A stretch of 64,000 nt of DNA, taken from Hydractinia symbiolongicarpus (lineage: Eukaryota; Cnidaria; Hydrozoa; Anthoathecata; Hydractiniidae). Under the pieces are notes generated by a model. The model did not search any database. It saw only the letters and a program-made list of their open reading frames with translations, and was not told where the DNA came from. Position numbers and translations under genes: made by a program. Every line of letters starts with the position of its first letter. The stretch's first letter is position 1. The DNA lies in assembly GCF_029227915.1 (NCBI RefSeq), contig NC_079882.1, forward strand, positions 5,332,001-5,396,000, read 5' to 3'. Positions 11,251-23,435 of this stretch are shown in pieces.

Positions 11251-12215
11251 ATACCTAATGTATATATTCAGAACACAGGACCTACATTAATAACAGTGAA
11301 GTGGTTTTATTCTGTATAAATATTTGGAATAATAATATAAATATGTGTATATATGTCAAAACAAAAAAAACATGTGGCAATTAAAATGAATCAAGTATTT
11401 CAAGCTTTAAAATTTCTAAATTTCCAGGGTGCTCTACAAACGCAATTCTGGACCACAATATAAAACATTATATAAATATTTCATGCCAACGTTTCAAGTC
11501 AACAGGATGTCTAAAAAAGACAATAAAATTACTGGACAAAACAACAATTAAAAAAAAGTAAAATAGATCTGGCGCCATGTTGAAATGGGGAATAAACGAT
11601 AAAACAGTAAACATTCAGACAACTATAGTTCAGCTACTTGGTCAGTCTGTTTATAATAAAATCGAGCATCAATAATAAGTTATTAAATATTATCATCTAG
11701 AGTTTATGAATTTCATCATTAAACAAAAGATGTCAGCCCAAGTGGCAGAATATTTCTTTTGTTTTATGTGGGAATTTAATAATATGTATTTGGGTAAAGT
11801 CTGGCACCCCATTTTTAGCCTAAATAATAATAATAAAGCTAGCGAATTTCGAGATGTTTTGACTAAAGTGCCTATTAAAAGTTAAAAAAATAAACATTTT
11901 GTTACTTCTTAGTTGCAGGATGGGGTGGTCCAAATTTAAGGTGCGCACCCAAATTTGAGGTGCACTATGATTAAGCCCATCCCTTTATCTTAATGTCTCT
12001 TTGTGGTAAAAAGAAAATAGAAGAAAATACAACTGTGTATACAACCATGTAAAACAAAAGTAACTTAGCAAATGTCTACTTCGTAGCCTGGCCATTCAGA
12101 AAAATACTATCTACGACACGGAATGCACAATATAGGAGGGCATTTTATTTCTTTCACCAAGAAGAATGTTCAAAACTATATGGCATGTGGTATTCTAGTG
12201 TTTTTTAATTAATAG
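11251..12215. other. Non-coding
   Basis: No gene recognised; AT-rich single-copy-looking sequence. Confidence 0.4.
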
Positions 12216-12782
12216 TTTTGATCTCACAATATCATGCTTTATTTGTTTACTGTGCCAAATTTTGTTGAAAATAAAGTAGTTTTAATTTTTGGACCAATTT
12301 TGGCCTAAAATGACATTTAAGGTTTGCATAAAATCAAAATTTTGATCTCACCATATCATGTTCAGCATACTTTATTTGTTACTATGCCAAATTTTGTTGA
12401 AAATAAAGTAGTTTTAATTTTTGGACCAATTTTGGCTTAAAATGACATTTAGGTAACAAGAAATCAAAATTTTGATCTCACCATCATGTTCAGCATACTT
12501 TTTTGATAACTGTGCCAAATTTTGTCGAAAACAAATACCAATTTTGGCCTGAAACGTCATTCAGATGACTTCCCAGTACTTAGGGAGCTTGGGTACGAAG
12601 TTTAAATCTGTGACGTTGCAATTGGCCATTTGGGACAGGGTTAGTTAGTTACTCAGTGATACTAATACTATCCTCCTCTCAGAGGAACGTGAAATCCGGT
12701 GGTCGATTTTTTCTCAAAAAATGCTCCAAAAGAAAAAAACGACGGTTTTAAAGAATTTCCTACGCTTCGGGAGCGGAATTTC
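12216..12782. mobile_element. HINE/MITE-like repeat, copy B, truncated
   Basis: Same orientation as the copy at 0.35-1.4 kb. It keeps about 2.5 tandem units (CAGCATAC at 12363 and 12491), the conserved right-hand block (CTTCCCAGTA, GAGCTTGGGTACGAAGTTTA, TTTTTTCTCAAAAAATGCTCC, AAAAACGACGGTTTTAAAGA) and a degraded right end (GGAGCGGAATTTC). The hairpin end is missing. About 55 bases are inserted in the right block relative to copy A (GTTGCAATTGGCCATTTGGG onward). Confidence 0.75.
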
Positions 12783-12808
12783 AAAAACATTTTTCAATAC
12801 ATACATCG

Positions 12809-13025
12809 TTACCAACAAATAGAGCACTGACAGTATATGCTTGTATTACCTAACAATGCTTTAAAGTCATTCAAAGAGGACGTATTCATGGACACTGACA
12901 AGTGATTCCATGCTTGTGCTGCTCTGACATGGAAAAAATATAGACCATAATTGTTGCGGACCCTAGGGATTCTAACACTGACACCTCTTCCGAGCTCATA
13001 AGGTTGGGACACTCTATCAAAAATA
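12809..13025 (-). pseudogene. LINE fragment: C-terminal tail of a non-LTR reverse transcriptase ORF
   Basis: The minus-strand frame has the signature of the extreme C-terminus of many LINE ORF2 proteins: RIPRVRNNYG, then FxVRAAQAWN, then a short linker and SSLNDFKALL. Only this tail is present, as expected for a 5'-truncated insertion. No intact reverse transcriptase lies nearby. Confidence 0.65.
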
Positions 13026-13270
13026 GACCACGTTAACTATACTGTACTACGATCTGCAAGATTGCTAAGCAGCAGTATAACAATTAACAATTAATTTTTT
13101 AAGCTGGATAATGACTTGTCTTATTTGCTTTTTAATAATATTAATATTGGCCGTGTTATTCATTTTTTTAGTAGTATTGCTATTTTTCCTCACTATTATT
13201 CTTTTTCTTAGTATATGTAATTAAGATTTATATTTCAAAATTTTAAAAAAAATTTCTTTTTGTTTTATTT

Positions 13271-13272
13271 AG
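13271..13272 (+). promoter_or_regulatory. 3' splice site just upstream of the 904-aa ORF
   Basis: A T-rich tract ending TTTTATTTAG places AG nine bases before the start codon of the following intronless gene. It is either the end of an intron in the 5' UTR or a spliced-leader acceptor. Confidence 0.55.
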
Positions 13273-13281
13273 TGTTTAAGT

Positions 13282-15996
13282 ATGAGCAGTAATTGCATAT
13301 ACGTGAATATACTCCAACACAAAGATGTATCAGACACACTGGATGGGTATGTTGTACTCGCATTTCTTCTTGCCTTAATCCTTACCATCATTATTGTAAT
13401 TCTGTTGGTGAGATACGTTGTGTTGCAATTACAAAAGCAACGAGACAAGGAGCAGCGTTTGAAAGAAAACAGACATTTGCGTAAGCTAAGAAGCTCATCA
13501 GAAAATGATGACTCCACTGATGATTATCAATGGTCCGATTCAGAGACTGTTGATTTAAATGCTGGGTATGATGAATTAGACATTGACAATGAAAGTGATA
13601 TGTCGATTGACAATCTTGAAACAAATTATATTCATAGTTTTACTGAGAAAGAAAATTTTGAAACAATAAGTAACAACTATGGTGATGTTCTAATGGAAAT
13701 TTGTAATGATTGTATAGATCTTAACTCGGTTGAACGTAACAATGCCCCCTTCTTCTCAACCTTTCTACATTTACAGGATTCTCATGACACAGTACACCAA
13801 CATTTTCAGGATTACCTTTTACAAATGATTCAACTTCGCAAAAATGCATTTTCCTTGTTGGTCGATCTTGTTTTAGAAAGTCTACACAAATCTCTTGTTA
13901 TATCACAAGAACTCTTCCTGTTACTAAAGTCAAAATACAACCAAAAATTAGAAATGTGTGATAGTTTAAATGGTTTTCAACAAGTATTTGCCACAAGCCT
14001 TGTCGTCAAGGAAATTACAAAACAAATAAATATAGATATAAAAAGTCATATAGATGTAGAACATGTAAAGAGACTCGATCAATGTTTGAATGTATTCTTC
14101 ACAAATCACTTGGACTGTTTAAAACTTTTTTCACTAGGTCTGAAAAATATATCTGAAGATTGTAACTTTTTTAAAATGATCCAGCTGCAGTGTTTTCATG
14201 GTGTCAATAAAATACTCACAATGGTAAAGTACAGAATATTTTACATTGATAAAGCGATTTCTGAAGTAAGTCAAACACCTGATGTGAAAAAGATTCTGCA
14301 AAACCATCAAACAAAGTTGACATCTGTCCTTGATAAAGCAGACATTTTTTTAATTAAACAACTGCAAGAAATGATGCGTGAGGTCAATAAACAGCGTCAA
14401 CATCACCTTGACCAATTAACACAAAAGGTTAAAACAGATGAAATTAATTTGAAACATGAAATTCTCAAAACAGATGGGAAGAATCTTGAAGATAAACTGG
14501 ATTTGTTTCAGCAATACTTTTTGACTTTATATTCGACTGAGCTAGCAGAACGAAATGACCTGCTGCTTAAACTAGCAGAGTACGAGGATAAAGAAATTCG
14601 AGATATTTTTACTACAGTGCAAAAATTCCTTATGCAAAATATAAATGAAAATGAAGAGGAAATGTTTTCTGCATTGCAAAATGAACTTCACTTCACCGAT
14701 GATCAAGTGTTATCCATTATCGAAAATGTCCAAAACTTACTAAAGGGTGTTAAACAAAAACATGCCGATATTAGTGCAGACATGATCAGGTCATGTTTAG
14801 AATCAAACAAAACTCAATCAGTTACCATAGCAGCCATGGTTGACCACCTAATCAAACAAGTTTCACACGAATTTAAATACTTAATAAATACTTCAAGTAA
14901 TTCAATCAAGCTTTTACCACCATTCGACCAAGATGACTTCACTGTAAATGTAAGCTTAATTAGAAATGATCTATCGGTTGCTGCTTTTGATATGGTGGTG
15001 GTGGTGGCAAACCACATTATTAATGCTATTAAACAAAGGGATGTGAATAAGCTGGAAAATACAAGTGAATGTTTTTCAATTTTAAATATTTTAAAGCAAG
15101 CAATACTTAGTGATAGTGAAGATGAAACAGTGGAAATTGCCTTTAAAGATCTCCTTGGAAATTTAATTAAACTTCATGGTGTAAAATCTGATGGTATTTC
15201 GTATGTTGACATTCACCATAGCTATCATTTAGCATTGATGAATACATTTCATAAGCACGTTTTTAAGCCTTTGGAAGATAAAATTAATAATTATTATTGC
15301 GAGACGATACTAAAGTTTTACAGCTCGCATATGAATGTCTATAAAACATTTCAAAAACTACTTAAAAAACAACACAAAACTCCAAACCCACTGAATGACG
15401 AAAAGACGAAGAAATATTTATCCAGAAAGTCGTCATCGTTTAAAGAGAAAAGTATAGAAGAAGAGTTGCTCGACATTTATGTAAGTCACGTGAATATGAG
15501 GAATAATAAACACAGTGAGACTTTCCAGCTGTTGCAAAAGAACGCAACAGTTGCCACTTCAAAGGCGTCAAAGTCTACAGCAATGGCGTGTATCCAGGTC
15601 TTTGAGGAGGTTTCTGAATTCATTGAAATGGATATTGCAGAATATTTAACAAGTGCATTTGATACCGTGCAGCATTATACGCTCGAGAGAATGTTGAAAA
15701 AGCTTTTGAAATATTCAGAAGAGCTTGATATCGCACCCAGCGATGGAGAAGATGTCCAGAATGGCGCTACTTCAGATATTGTGCCAAAATATTCCAAAAC
15801 GAAATCTAAACTGTTATCGAAGCTGGAACAAAGCGAGAAAATTGAGACGAGTGGTAAAAAAAGTTCTGTAATTCGAACATTGAAAGAAACTAAACATCGT
15901 GGTCGAAATGTTATAAGTCCGGTTGGCTCAGCAACAAATTTACAGAAAAAATCGAAACAACACAAAAATAAAGGCTCCGCAAAATTAAAACGTTAG
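13282..15996 (+). CDS. Single-pass membrane coiled-coil protein, possibly EVC-like
   Basis: Intronless frame of 904 codons. A hydrophobic helix at about residues 22-46 is followed by a basic/glutamine stretch and a strongly acidic, serine-rich segment (about 73-113). The remainder is almost entirely helical with heptad-like leucine spacing, and it ends in a lysine-rich tail (about 830-904). There is no cleavable signal peptide, so the predicted topology is a short outside N-terminus with the long helical part in the cytosol. Length and plan (membrane helix near residue 30, then several hundred helical residues) resemble EVC, the cilium-base Hedgehog-pathway protein of about 990 residues. This rests on architecture, not on a motif. 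Other single-pass coiled-coil proteins remain possible. The absence of introns contrasts with most neighbours and would fit a retrocopy. The start follows a splice acceptor by nine bases. Confidence 0.72.
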   Translation: MSSNCIYVNILQHKDVSDTLDGYVVLAFLLALILTIIIVILLVRYVVLQLQKQRDKEQRLKENRHLRKLRSSSENDDSTDDYQWSDSETVDLNAGYDELDIDNESDMSIDNLETNYIHSFTEKENFETISNNYGDVLMEICNDCIDLNSVERNNAPFFSTFLHLQDSHDTVHQHFQDYLLQMIQLRKNAFSLLVDLVLESLHKSLVISQELFLLLKSKYNQKLEMCDSLNGFQQVFATSLVVKEITKQINIDIKSHIDVEHVKRLDQCLNVFFTNHLDCLKLFSLGLKNISEDCNFFKMIQLQCFHGVNKILTMVKYRIFYIDKAISEVSQTPDVKKILQNHQTKLTSVLDKADIFLIKQLQEMMREVNKQRQHHLDQLTQKVKTDEINLKHEILKTDGKNLEDKLDLFQQYFLTLYSTELAERNDLLLKLAEYEDKEIRDIFTTVQKFLMQNINENEEEMFSALQNELHFTDDQVLSIIENVQNLLKGVKQKHADISADMIRSCLESNKTQSVTIAAMVDHLIKQVSHEFKYLINTSSNSIKLLPPFDQDDFTVNVSLIRNDLSVAAFDMVVVVANHIINAIKQRDVNKLENTSECFSILNILKQAILSDSEDETVEIAFKDLLGNLIKLHGVKSDGISYVDIHHSYHLALMNTFHKHVFKPLEDKINNYYCETILKFYSSHMNVYKTFQKLLKKQHKTPNPLNDEKTKKYLSRKSSSFKEKSIEEELLDIYVSHVNMRNNKHSETFQLLQKNATVATSKASKSTAMACIQVFEEVSEFIEMDIAEYLTSAFDTVQHYTLERMLKKLLKYSEELDIAPSDGEDVQNGATSDIVPKYSKTKSKLLSKLEQSEKIETSGKKSSVIRTLKETKHRGRNVISPVGSATNLQKKSKQHKNKGSAKLKR

Positions 15997-17630
15997 GAAA
16001 AAAAAAGTAGGAATTGAATATAAATCATTATTTATTATAATTTATATAATATATAACCATTTTTTCATCAATTATTTAATCCGTATATTTAAATGGTTTA
16101 AATTTGTACATTTTATACTAAAGCTGAAATGTTTTTTTTTATATGATAGATATCAGCTGTTTCTGTTACATTGGCGCTTTCTGAAATTTTTCTTTGTGTA
16201 ATCTTTTTTTCATTTCAAATTTTCTGTCAAAAAAGAACTACTTAAAGCACTATAACATATGCGATGGAATTTTTTTCTCAATTCAAATCCTGGTATGTCA
16301 TGGTGCGTTGCTTTTAGATGGTTTTTTGACAAGACTGAACGCTGATTTATTAATTTTATCGCGTGGGGGTAAACGGACGAGAAAGTTTATCCCTGCGAGA
16401 GTTTTTGATGCAACAATACATTCAAATATATGTATGTAACATAACCTTTTTCGTTAATTTAAATTCTAAAGGAAATCAAAAAAGGGACTTTAAAAACTGC
16501 CAATTTGGGATCCTGAAAGGTTGTTTATGAATCTTAATGACCGAAAGGCTAATAATAATCATCGAAAGATGATATTTATACTTTTTTATGTATTTTTCAT
16601 TATTATTTTTTTTTTTAAATTATTATCATTGTCATTTACCAAATATGGTTGGTAATTAAAAATAATTTTTTGAATTTTTTAAAGTAGTATAATGAACGTG
16701 ACGTAATTAAAATATGCACAGGTTGTTTATGCTTTATGCTAATGTAAATAGTATTTATTTATATCTATATTATTTATAAATTTTCAATATGTTGTTATTA
16801 AATATCAGAGACGATATTTTTTTGGGTTACTGCTGTATTGATTGGTTTGGAAATGCTTATATTAGGTCACATTTTAACCTCTTCTGCTGCTAGTTTGTAT
16901 TGAAAACAAATCTGTCTTCTTGAACGTTCAACAAAGAAATAAACCCTATAAATATTACCTCCTGTGAAAAAATATTTGAGCTCATATGAAAGATCTTTAA
17001 AAGTTATTTAGAAATCGTTTTATTTTTTTGAAAATTTCTTTTATGTGCTCGAAATAATTATTTGTCTTAAAAGTTGCACTAATTATGCGAAATTGTGACG
17101 TTAAAGTAACAGCTGCTTCATGAGTCTTCTGAAGTCCAAAATCTTAAGAACTAATCAAGAATTTTGAAAAGAATATACAAATTCCTAGACAACCTTTCAA
17201 TCTCTTTTATATGAAATTACCTTGTTTTCTTTGCGGTAGGTAAGCTTCAAGCAGATTTTGTATGTCCATTTGTTGAGTATCAAGATTTTTTCCACTCGAA
17301 TTTTAGTTTGGCAACAATTTTATAGTGATTCTGCAACAGTGGATGTTTTCCTCTGTGAAAAATAAAATCTCTGTTCTAATTCTATAGCATTGATTGAACG
17401 GCGATCGGCCTTCTGTTTTCCAAAAAAAAAAAAGATTTAAAAAAAGTTTGTTTTCGCACTTGCGAAACACTACGAAACTTAACTGAAATATGAAATTAAT
17501 TAGACGCCTGTCGTTCCCTATAAATGCAAAAAAAACTATCCAGTAAATTTTAATAAATTTGATATTTTAAATCGTTGTTCTTCAGATGTAAACATGCATA
17601 CATAATGTAAAATAAAAGTGGGTTGCTCCA
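15997..17630. other. Intergenic
   Basis: Would contain the 3' UTR of the preceding gene; the nearest clear AATAAA is at 16938-16943. No other gene recognised. Confidence 0.4.
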
Positions 17631-17633
17631 CAG

Positions 17634-17641
17634 TGACGTCA
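17634..17641. promoter_or_regulatory. CRE palindrome TGACGTCA at the start of the five-exon gene
   Basis: A perfect CREB/ATF-type palindrome lies directly against the first ATG of the following gene model (TGACGTCA then CATG). Its position suggests promoter function with a very short leader, or a TSS slightly upstream. Confidence 0.45.
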
Positions 17642-17642
17642 C

Positions 17643-20159
17643 ATGTCGACAATTGAACGTTCGGGCCACCTTCTGTTATCATCGAAAGGAGGAAGTGTAT
17701 TTTTAAGTAAGTACTGGTTTTGTTTGTTTAATATATAATTCCTCATTTAACAATTCTATCTTCACTGGTCAAGGTGTTCAATTTTTAACATTCCCGAAAA
17801 TTTCTAAATTTTAACCGAGGTGTGCTTATTTTTTAGCCTCCAATATTCCGATTTGTGTTCTGTCAAAAAATAAGGAAATATATAGGGAAATATATAATAG
17901 ATTATTGTATGATGATTATGAATGTTTCAAGGGGTGGAGGAAACAGATGATGTTTTTTGTTTGAGTAATCTCGTGCGCAGTACTATTTCGTTTTTTGTTG
18001 CAGAAAGCAGAAAACAACGTAGAAGCCCTGATGGGTTTTAATTAACTCAAACTGCTTAAATCTGCTTTTAAAATTAGTTCTGCTTTTAAAACTAATGCAA
18101 TAAAAAAAAACATGTTGTTGAGGTAATTCAATACATAAATTCCAGGTAGTTTTAAAAGCGGCAATAAAAGTCACGCATATTAACATGCAGCTATGCAAAA
18201 AAAATAGGTTTTCGATTTTCATAAAGTCTATATATTTTATGTTTTTCAAAAAAAGTTCTACTTCCATTGCAGTATGTCCAGTTATCATAATTGTTATTAC
18301 TCATAATTTGTTGTTAAATTATAAACCTGTTTTATATTTACAAGATTTTTTTAAAAAAATATCTTTACAACCTGTCGATCTTATGATCGCCCCTGATAGT
18401 CGGGAAGAGGACGAGAAAACACTCTGTTATTCCAGGGGACAAAAACTTTATTTTGGTTGACGCATCGGCCTAATTGGTCAAGCTACCACGTGGATGTTAT
18501 CTTTCCATGTGGATAGTTAAAAGCAAAAATAATGACGATCGAGCCTGTAAAATACAGAAACCTGAGTACATAAAAATAAGATCTATTCTTTTTTAATTTC
18601 CTCTGAAATAATAACAAGTATACTAACTGTACATAGCTTCAAAAGAAGTAGAACAAATGAGGATAAAATTCTAGCACTCTCGCCACCGACTTTGATACGT
18701 GACTTTAATTTTATTCAAGTGGTGAATAAAAGTTAAGTTTTATATCATACCTATCACACTGTCAATTGTACTCACTTCTCTGGAATGTATCATTTATGAA
18801 AAACCTATAAGTAAATTTGTTTACAAGGGAAACATAAGTGATTGCAAGTTTTATAACAATGTTATGGATTTATAACAACACAAACTATTATGGCGTTTTT
18901 TTAGATTCTTCTACAGACTGGAAAAAACCTGCGGGAAATTCCAATGGATTCGGTAAAAGATATAGAAATCCAGTGAACTGGTAAGTTTGGAATGCTTTCG
19001 ATCCGGGTTTTTTTTTTGTTTTTTTTTTTCTTCAAACAATGTTCTTTGATGTCTACATGTATCTATTGCGCTACTCAATCTTCTCTTGATGGAATTCTTT
19101 TCATTCTTTCATATCCAACACACGGGAATTTACAGCAACGTACAGTAGGAAGGCATTCTAACGTAATTCGCACTTTGTTTAGCTCCAAATCGGTGTTTGT
19201 CCCTACGTCAAGTTACAGTCTTCCACCAACAGACTCGTCAATGCGCACTCCACAGCCGCTCACAGTGATGGGATACCGTTCAGATATGTTCGCCAATCAG
19301 CAAAAATATCTAAGCAAACAGACAAAGGACAGTAGTAGTTCTTCTTTGGATAAATCAAATTGTTCCAGTTCACTGAGCGCGTTGAAACTTTCACCCACTA
19401 GACGTACCGCTATAAGGTTTGTTATGTTGCTTTCTGTTAATTATTTTGATGATTACGTAATGTAGGTGACAACCATGTGATATTATTTTGTTCCTTACAA
19501 ATTTTCTATCTTCCGTGCGTATTTTTTTAGATGGAAAGCGAAGCCATCAACAAGCGCGCGAGGTGAGTCTGCAACCTCTGTGTAGCTATATGCAGTATGT
19601 GGGAAATCTGGTGGTATTGCTAGCAATTGTATGCGAGTAAATTACTGCAATCGAAAAAAAGATTAAAGCAGATGGTTTCACTATCATTATGCCTGTTAAG
19701 TTGTTTAGGGGAAAAGTGTGGGGGAAGGGGGTGGGAGTGTGAGATAGGGTGGAAGTAATTAATATTTTGGATCACAAAAAAAGGATGGCTTTTAGAAAGG
19801 AGGCTAAATAAGGGGAATGGAGCTTAAAGAAAGATATACGGTGTTTTAGAACTGTGATTTAATGATTTACCCATAGTCATCTCCTTGGTATGTTAAATAG
19901 TGATGCTAAGTTTAAGACTGATCGATCTCCGCTTTGTTATTTATAGAATATTATTGCCACTATTTTGTATAGGCTAGCCGCATTTAAAAAATAGAAAAAA
20001 GCGAAAATTTTATTTTCAATATTTTATTTTTTAGCTAATCAGTATCCCGACCCACTTTACAATGCAGACTCAAGTTTCATGCAGAGAATATCAGAAATGG
20101 CTTCTCTAGAAGTGGAGACAATCAGGTGGGAAAAGTCAAAAAAAAGTCGAAGGAAATGA
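17643..20159 (+). CDS. Small five-exon gene, about 189 residues, unknown family
   Basis: Exons: 17643-17706, 18905-18972 (or to 18980), 19136-19416, 19531-19562, 20035-20159. Exon 1 ends in phase 1 at AA|GTAAGT and exon 2 continues in frame through GFGKRYRNP. Exons 3, 4 and 5 also join in frame and end in TGA. The junction between exons 2 and 3 is awkward: the strong donor (18980|GTAAGT) puts exon 3 out of frame, whereas a weak upstream donor (18972|GTGAAC) keeps it open. The protein is hydrophilic, serine-rich and basic, with no signal peptide or membrane span. It ends with an acidic-to-basic helix (MQRISEMASLEVE..RWEK) and a lysine/arginine tail. I do not recognise the family; the composition resembles small ciliary microtubule-associated proteins, but that is a guess. 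An AATAAA lies at 20184-20189. Confidence 0.6.
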
Positions 20160-20183
20160 TGATGAATTATTTTTAAACTGTAA

Positions 20184-20189
20184 ATAAAT
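20184..20189 (+). terminator. Poly(A) signal of the five-exon gene
   Basis: AATAAA 25 bases after the stop codon; a second AATAAA occurs about 75 bases further on. Confidence 0.5.
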
Positions 20190-20269
20190 ATCTTGTGTAA
20201 ATATTTTATTTATCTGTTTATTTATTTGCTTGATTTTAATGGGAATATTTTTTTATTTAAATTAATAAA

Positions 20270-21454
20270 TACTTTGTGCCACTTTAAATGTATTTTATTT
20301 ACCTTCTTAAAGCGTGCTATCTTATTCTAAACCGCGTGTACATAAAAATTAGTGCTTGTTTACTCATCAACTTTAGTTGTTCTTTATTTTCCTAAAACTA
20401 TCCTTTAGGTGACTAAATCTTTCCTAATTATGTTACTTCTTTTTATCAAAATCTGCGTTCATCTTCAACAAGAAATAGTTGTTTTTTAGTGTTCTTATAA
20501 AATCAAGTTTTAAATGAACTCAAACTTTGTTTTGTTAATGTTGCTCATAGTTTAGTTTTGACCATATTTTGGTCCGAACTTTTTAAAAAGTTTTATAAGT
20601 TACTATTTTGTGTTCTTTGTCGATTTCATAGCGCATTTGGTGGCACTCCCTTGTTGACATTCATATAAGTAATTTTAATACTTTCATAAAACAAACAAAC
20701 AAACAAAAAAAATTATTAAAAAATTTTTAGTAGTCACATCAGCATTATTCCAAGACCTAAAAAACTAACACTATCCTTACCACTATGAAGTGAAATTATT
20801 TCTGGAGGGCGATATCATCGTGCCTCTGTGAAGTGGACTGTTTAGAAAAATGATGGAATTTTAATGAAGTCTCAATTTTAGTTGTGGAACATAAAGACAG
20901 AGTTCTTTTCTTTTTTTGATTTTTTTAATATTATTGTGGGAGAAAAATTACCTAGTTTAGAAATTTAACTTCTTTTAAATTTAAATTTTGCTTTTGATTT
21001 TGTTAAGTCTCCTAATAAATCCAGAAAGCGGTAATTAATATAAAACAAAATCTTGTTTTAAAGTGTTTATATTTTTTAGCTAAATCTCAACCTTTTAATT
21101 GAGTAACAAGTATATAATTATTAGTATATAATTGGAAACTTGTAAACTCCAAAATTGTCAGCAATTTACTGAAGTGAAGAATCAGAAAATTAATCTAAAT
21201 AAAGTGATCCGAAAAAATTTATAACCACCTAATGTTCAATATGATTAATGATTTAAAAAAATTTAAAACCTCATGTTTAATATAACACCCCTTCCTCTAT
21301 TCTCTTAAGTCGGGCGAGTTCTTGTTTTTAAATAAAAGCGGCTTAAATATTAGCTTTAAGCTTCGAAAATAAGAAAGGTGTATTTTCAAGGAATAAAATA
21401 TTTTTATTGCATGGATTCCAATTTCATTTGTTTACTTCAAAACTTCAGGTCCTT
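20270..21454. other. Intergenic
   Basis: AT-rich, no gene or repeat end recognised. Confidence 0.4.
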
Positions 21455-22255
21455 TTTTATTGAATTTCCGTGCCCGAAGGCGTAGGAAATTCTTTAAAAC
21501 CGTGTTTTTTTCTTTTGGAGCATTTTTTGAGAAAAAATAGACCCTGGGATTTCACGTTTCTCTGATTTTTTGTTACCTAAAGTCATTTTAGGCCAAAGTT
21601 GGTCCAAAAATTAAAACTACTTTATTTTCGACAAAATTTGGCACAGTCAACAAAGAAAGTATGCTGAACATGATGGTGACATTAAAATTTTGGTTTTTGG
21701 CCACCCTAAATGTCATTTTAGGCCAAAATTGGTCTAAAAATCAAAACTACTTCATTTTAAACAAAAATTGGCAAAGTTAACAAAAAATGTATGCTGAACA
21801 TGATGGTGACATTAAAGTTTTGGTTTTTGGCCACCTTAAATGTCATTTTAGGCCAAAATTGGTCTAAAAATCAAAACTACTTCATTTTCAACAAAAATTG
21901 GCAAAGTTAACAAGAAAAGTATGCTGAACATGATGGTGGCATCAAAATTTTGATTTTTTGTCAACTAAATGCCGTTTAAGACCATAAACGTTTCAATCGC
22001 AAGACTTTTAACCATGAATGATAGGCTGTATTTTTTGTTAGCAATTTCTTTTATAATGTGAGTTTATTATGACACGTTTCGTTTTGTTTGCGTTTGTTGT
22101 AAGATATAATGTCACTTGTGTGCTTTATCTTCAGAGCTTCATGCACCAAACCTCTTCGAATGTTTGGCACGATAACATAACGAATTAGCAGGTTGTCATC
22201 AAATATTTTAGTCGCAAGCGGAAATTCTTAGAGCCCCCAGGGCTTCTTGTTGTTG
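21455..22255. mobile_element. HINE/MITE-like repeat, copy C, inverted
   Basis: Reverse-complement copy of the element at 0.35-1.4 kb. It starts with the GAATTTCC..GGAAATTC end (about 21464-21495), has three tandem units (GTATGCTGAACATGA at about 21659, 21789 and 21919), then the conserved left block, and ends with GCGGAAATTC, the GAGCCCCCAGGGCTTC hairpin and a TTG run. It has two fewer core units than copy A, so the core length varies between copies. Confidence 0.75.
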
Positions 22256-22259
22256 TTGT

Positions 22260-23419
22260 TTTTAGATTGGTGACCTAAATACTTCATGTAGTCATAATAT
22301 CTTGTATTGGATAAACATGTTCTAGAAATTTTGACAAAATTAGAAATTAATTTGGTGAGAAAAAAATATATTAAATTTCGCAAAAAGAACAAATAATAAA
22401 TAACTTTGTCGGAAATTTAATTATGCTGATTACAAATGTATATTTATGTTAACTAAACACGAGCATTCAGTTTTTTATAACAATAACCATAAACAGAGAC
22501 AAAAAAAAAGTTACAAGTTGCCTAACAAGATCGAAATTGGATAAATTTCTTTCGGTTATGCCAAGTATTTCAAAACTTAGGCTCCATACATTCACGAAAT
22601 GCTATGGAGATGGAGGCAGTAAATTAAATCCGAAGGATATATGAGTCATTTTGCAAATTTTAAAGTTTGGACTGTTTGCTTATGCGAAAACCCCGCCCTC
22701 ATAAGGACCAATCCTAATAAAGGCGGAGTTTTATGAAATGCCTAGTTGCAGCTATAAATTCACGGTGCTTGTTACTGCTGTTGCTGTAAAAACCATTTGC
22801 CGGCATAGGGTAAAAACAGTAAGATATTGCAGTGAAGAATGTTATAACCGTATAACCAGTTTATTTCGCTCGTGGAAATCTACGCAGTAAAAGTTTTTTG
22901 AAAAGATTTCTTTAATGGACATTGCTGGCGCCATCAAAATACTTAAAAATAAAATCAAAAACCATAAAACCCCCAAAATAGCCCCGTCTGAATACAAGCC
23001 CCCACTCCTAGTTCCTAAGTTTAGTTTCACCCCAATGATTACAGAAGCCCAGTTAAAAAACTGATAAAATACTACAAACACTTATATACAAGGATAAAAT
23101 TGTGGCTGTTATCACAAGACACAACCTTGGGATGGAAGCAGGACGGCGTTACAAAGACGTAAAAAATACCCTTTTCGTGCAATATCAAAAAGGTACAAGA
23201 TGCCAAGGAGAAGACGATGGACTTATTCTCGTCCCCAGAAGTCTTTGAGATTAAAACCTCGTGGGTTATCTCAAAATCTCTGGGGTCGAGAAGATGAACC
23301 CAAATCTCAGCATTTCGTTAGTGCCCAGACCTGCGCGGTATAAAAAAACTCCGTAATAGAAGTGTATATATTGATACCTTATATTAAAACTAAATGAAGT
23401 TATTGCAAGTTTTTGATCA
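22260..23419. other. Intergenic upstream of ATP6AP1, two inverted repeats
   Basis: No gene. An inverted repeat AAAACCCCGCC / GGCGGAGTTTT occurs at about 22688-22735, and a 67-base foldback at 23226-23292. The region presumably includes the ATP6AP1 promoter. Confidence 0.45.
23226..23292. repeat. Foldback hairpin, 67 bp
   Basis: Arms at 23226-23251 and 23268-23292 pair over most of their length (TTCTCG-CCCCAGA against TCTGGGG-CGAGAA, then TTTGAGAT against ATCTCAAA). The CTCGTCCCCAG motif is also present in the foldback at 2243-2318, pointing to a dispersed family. Confidence 0.55.
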
Positions 23420-23435
23420 GATGAGTTAATTCAAG

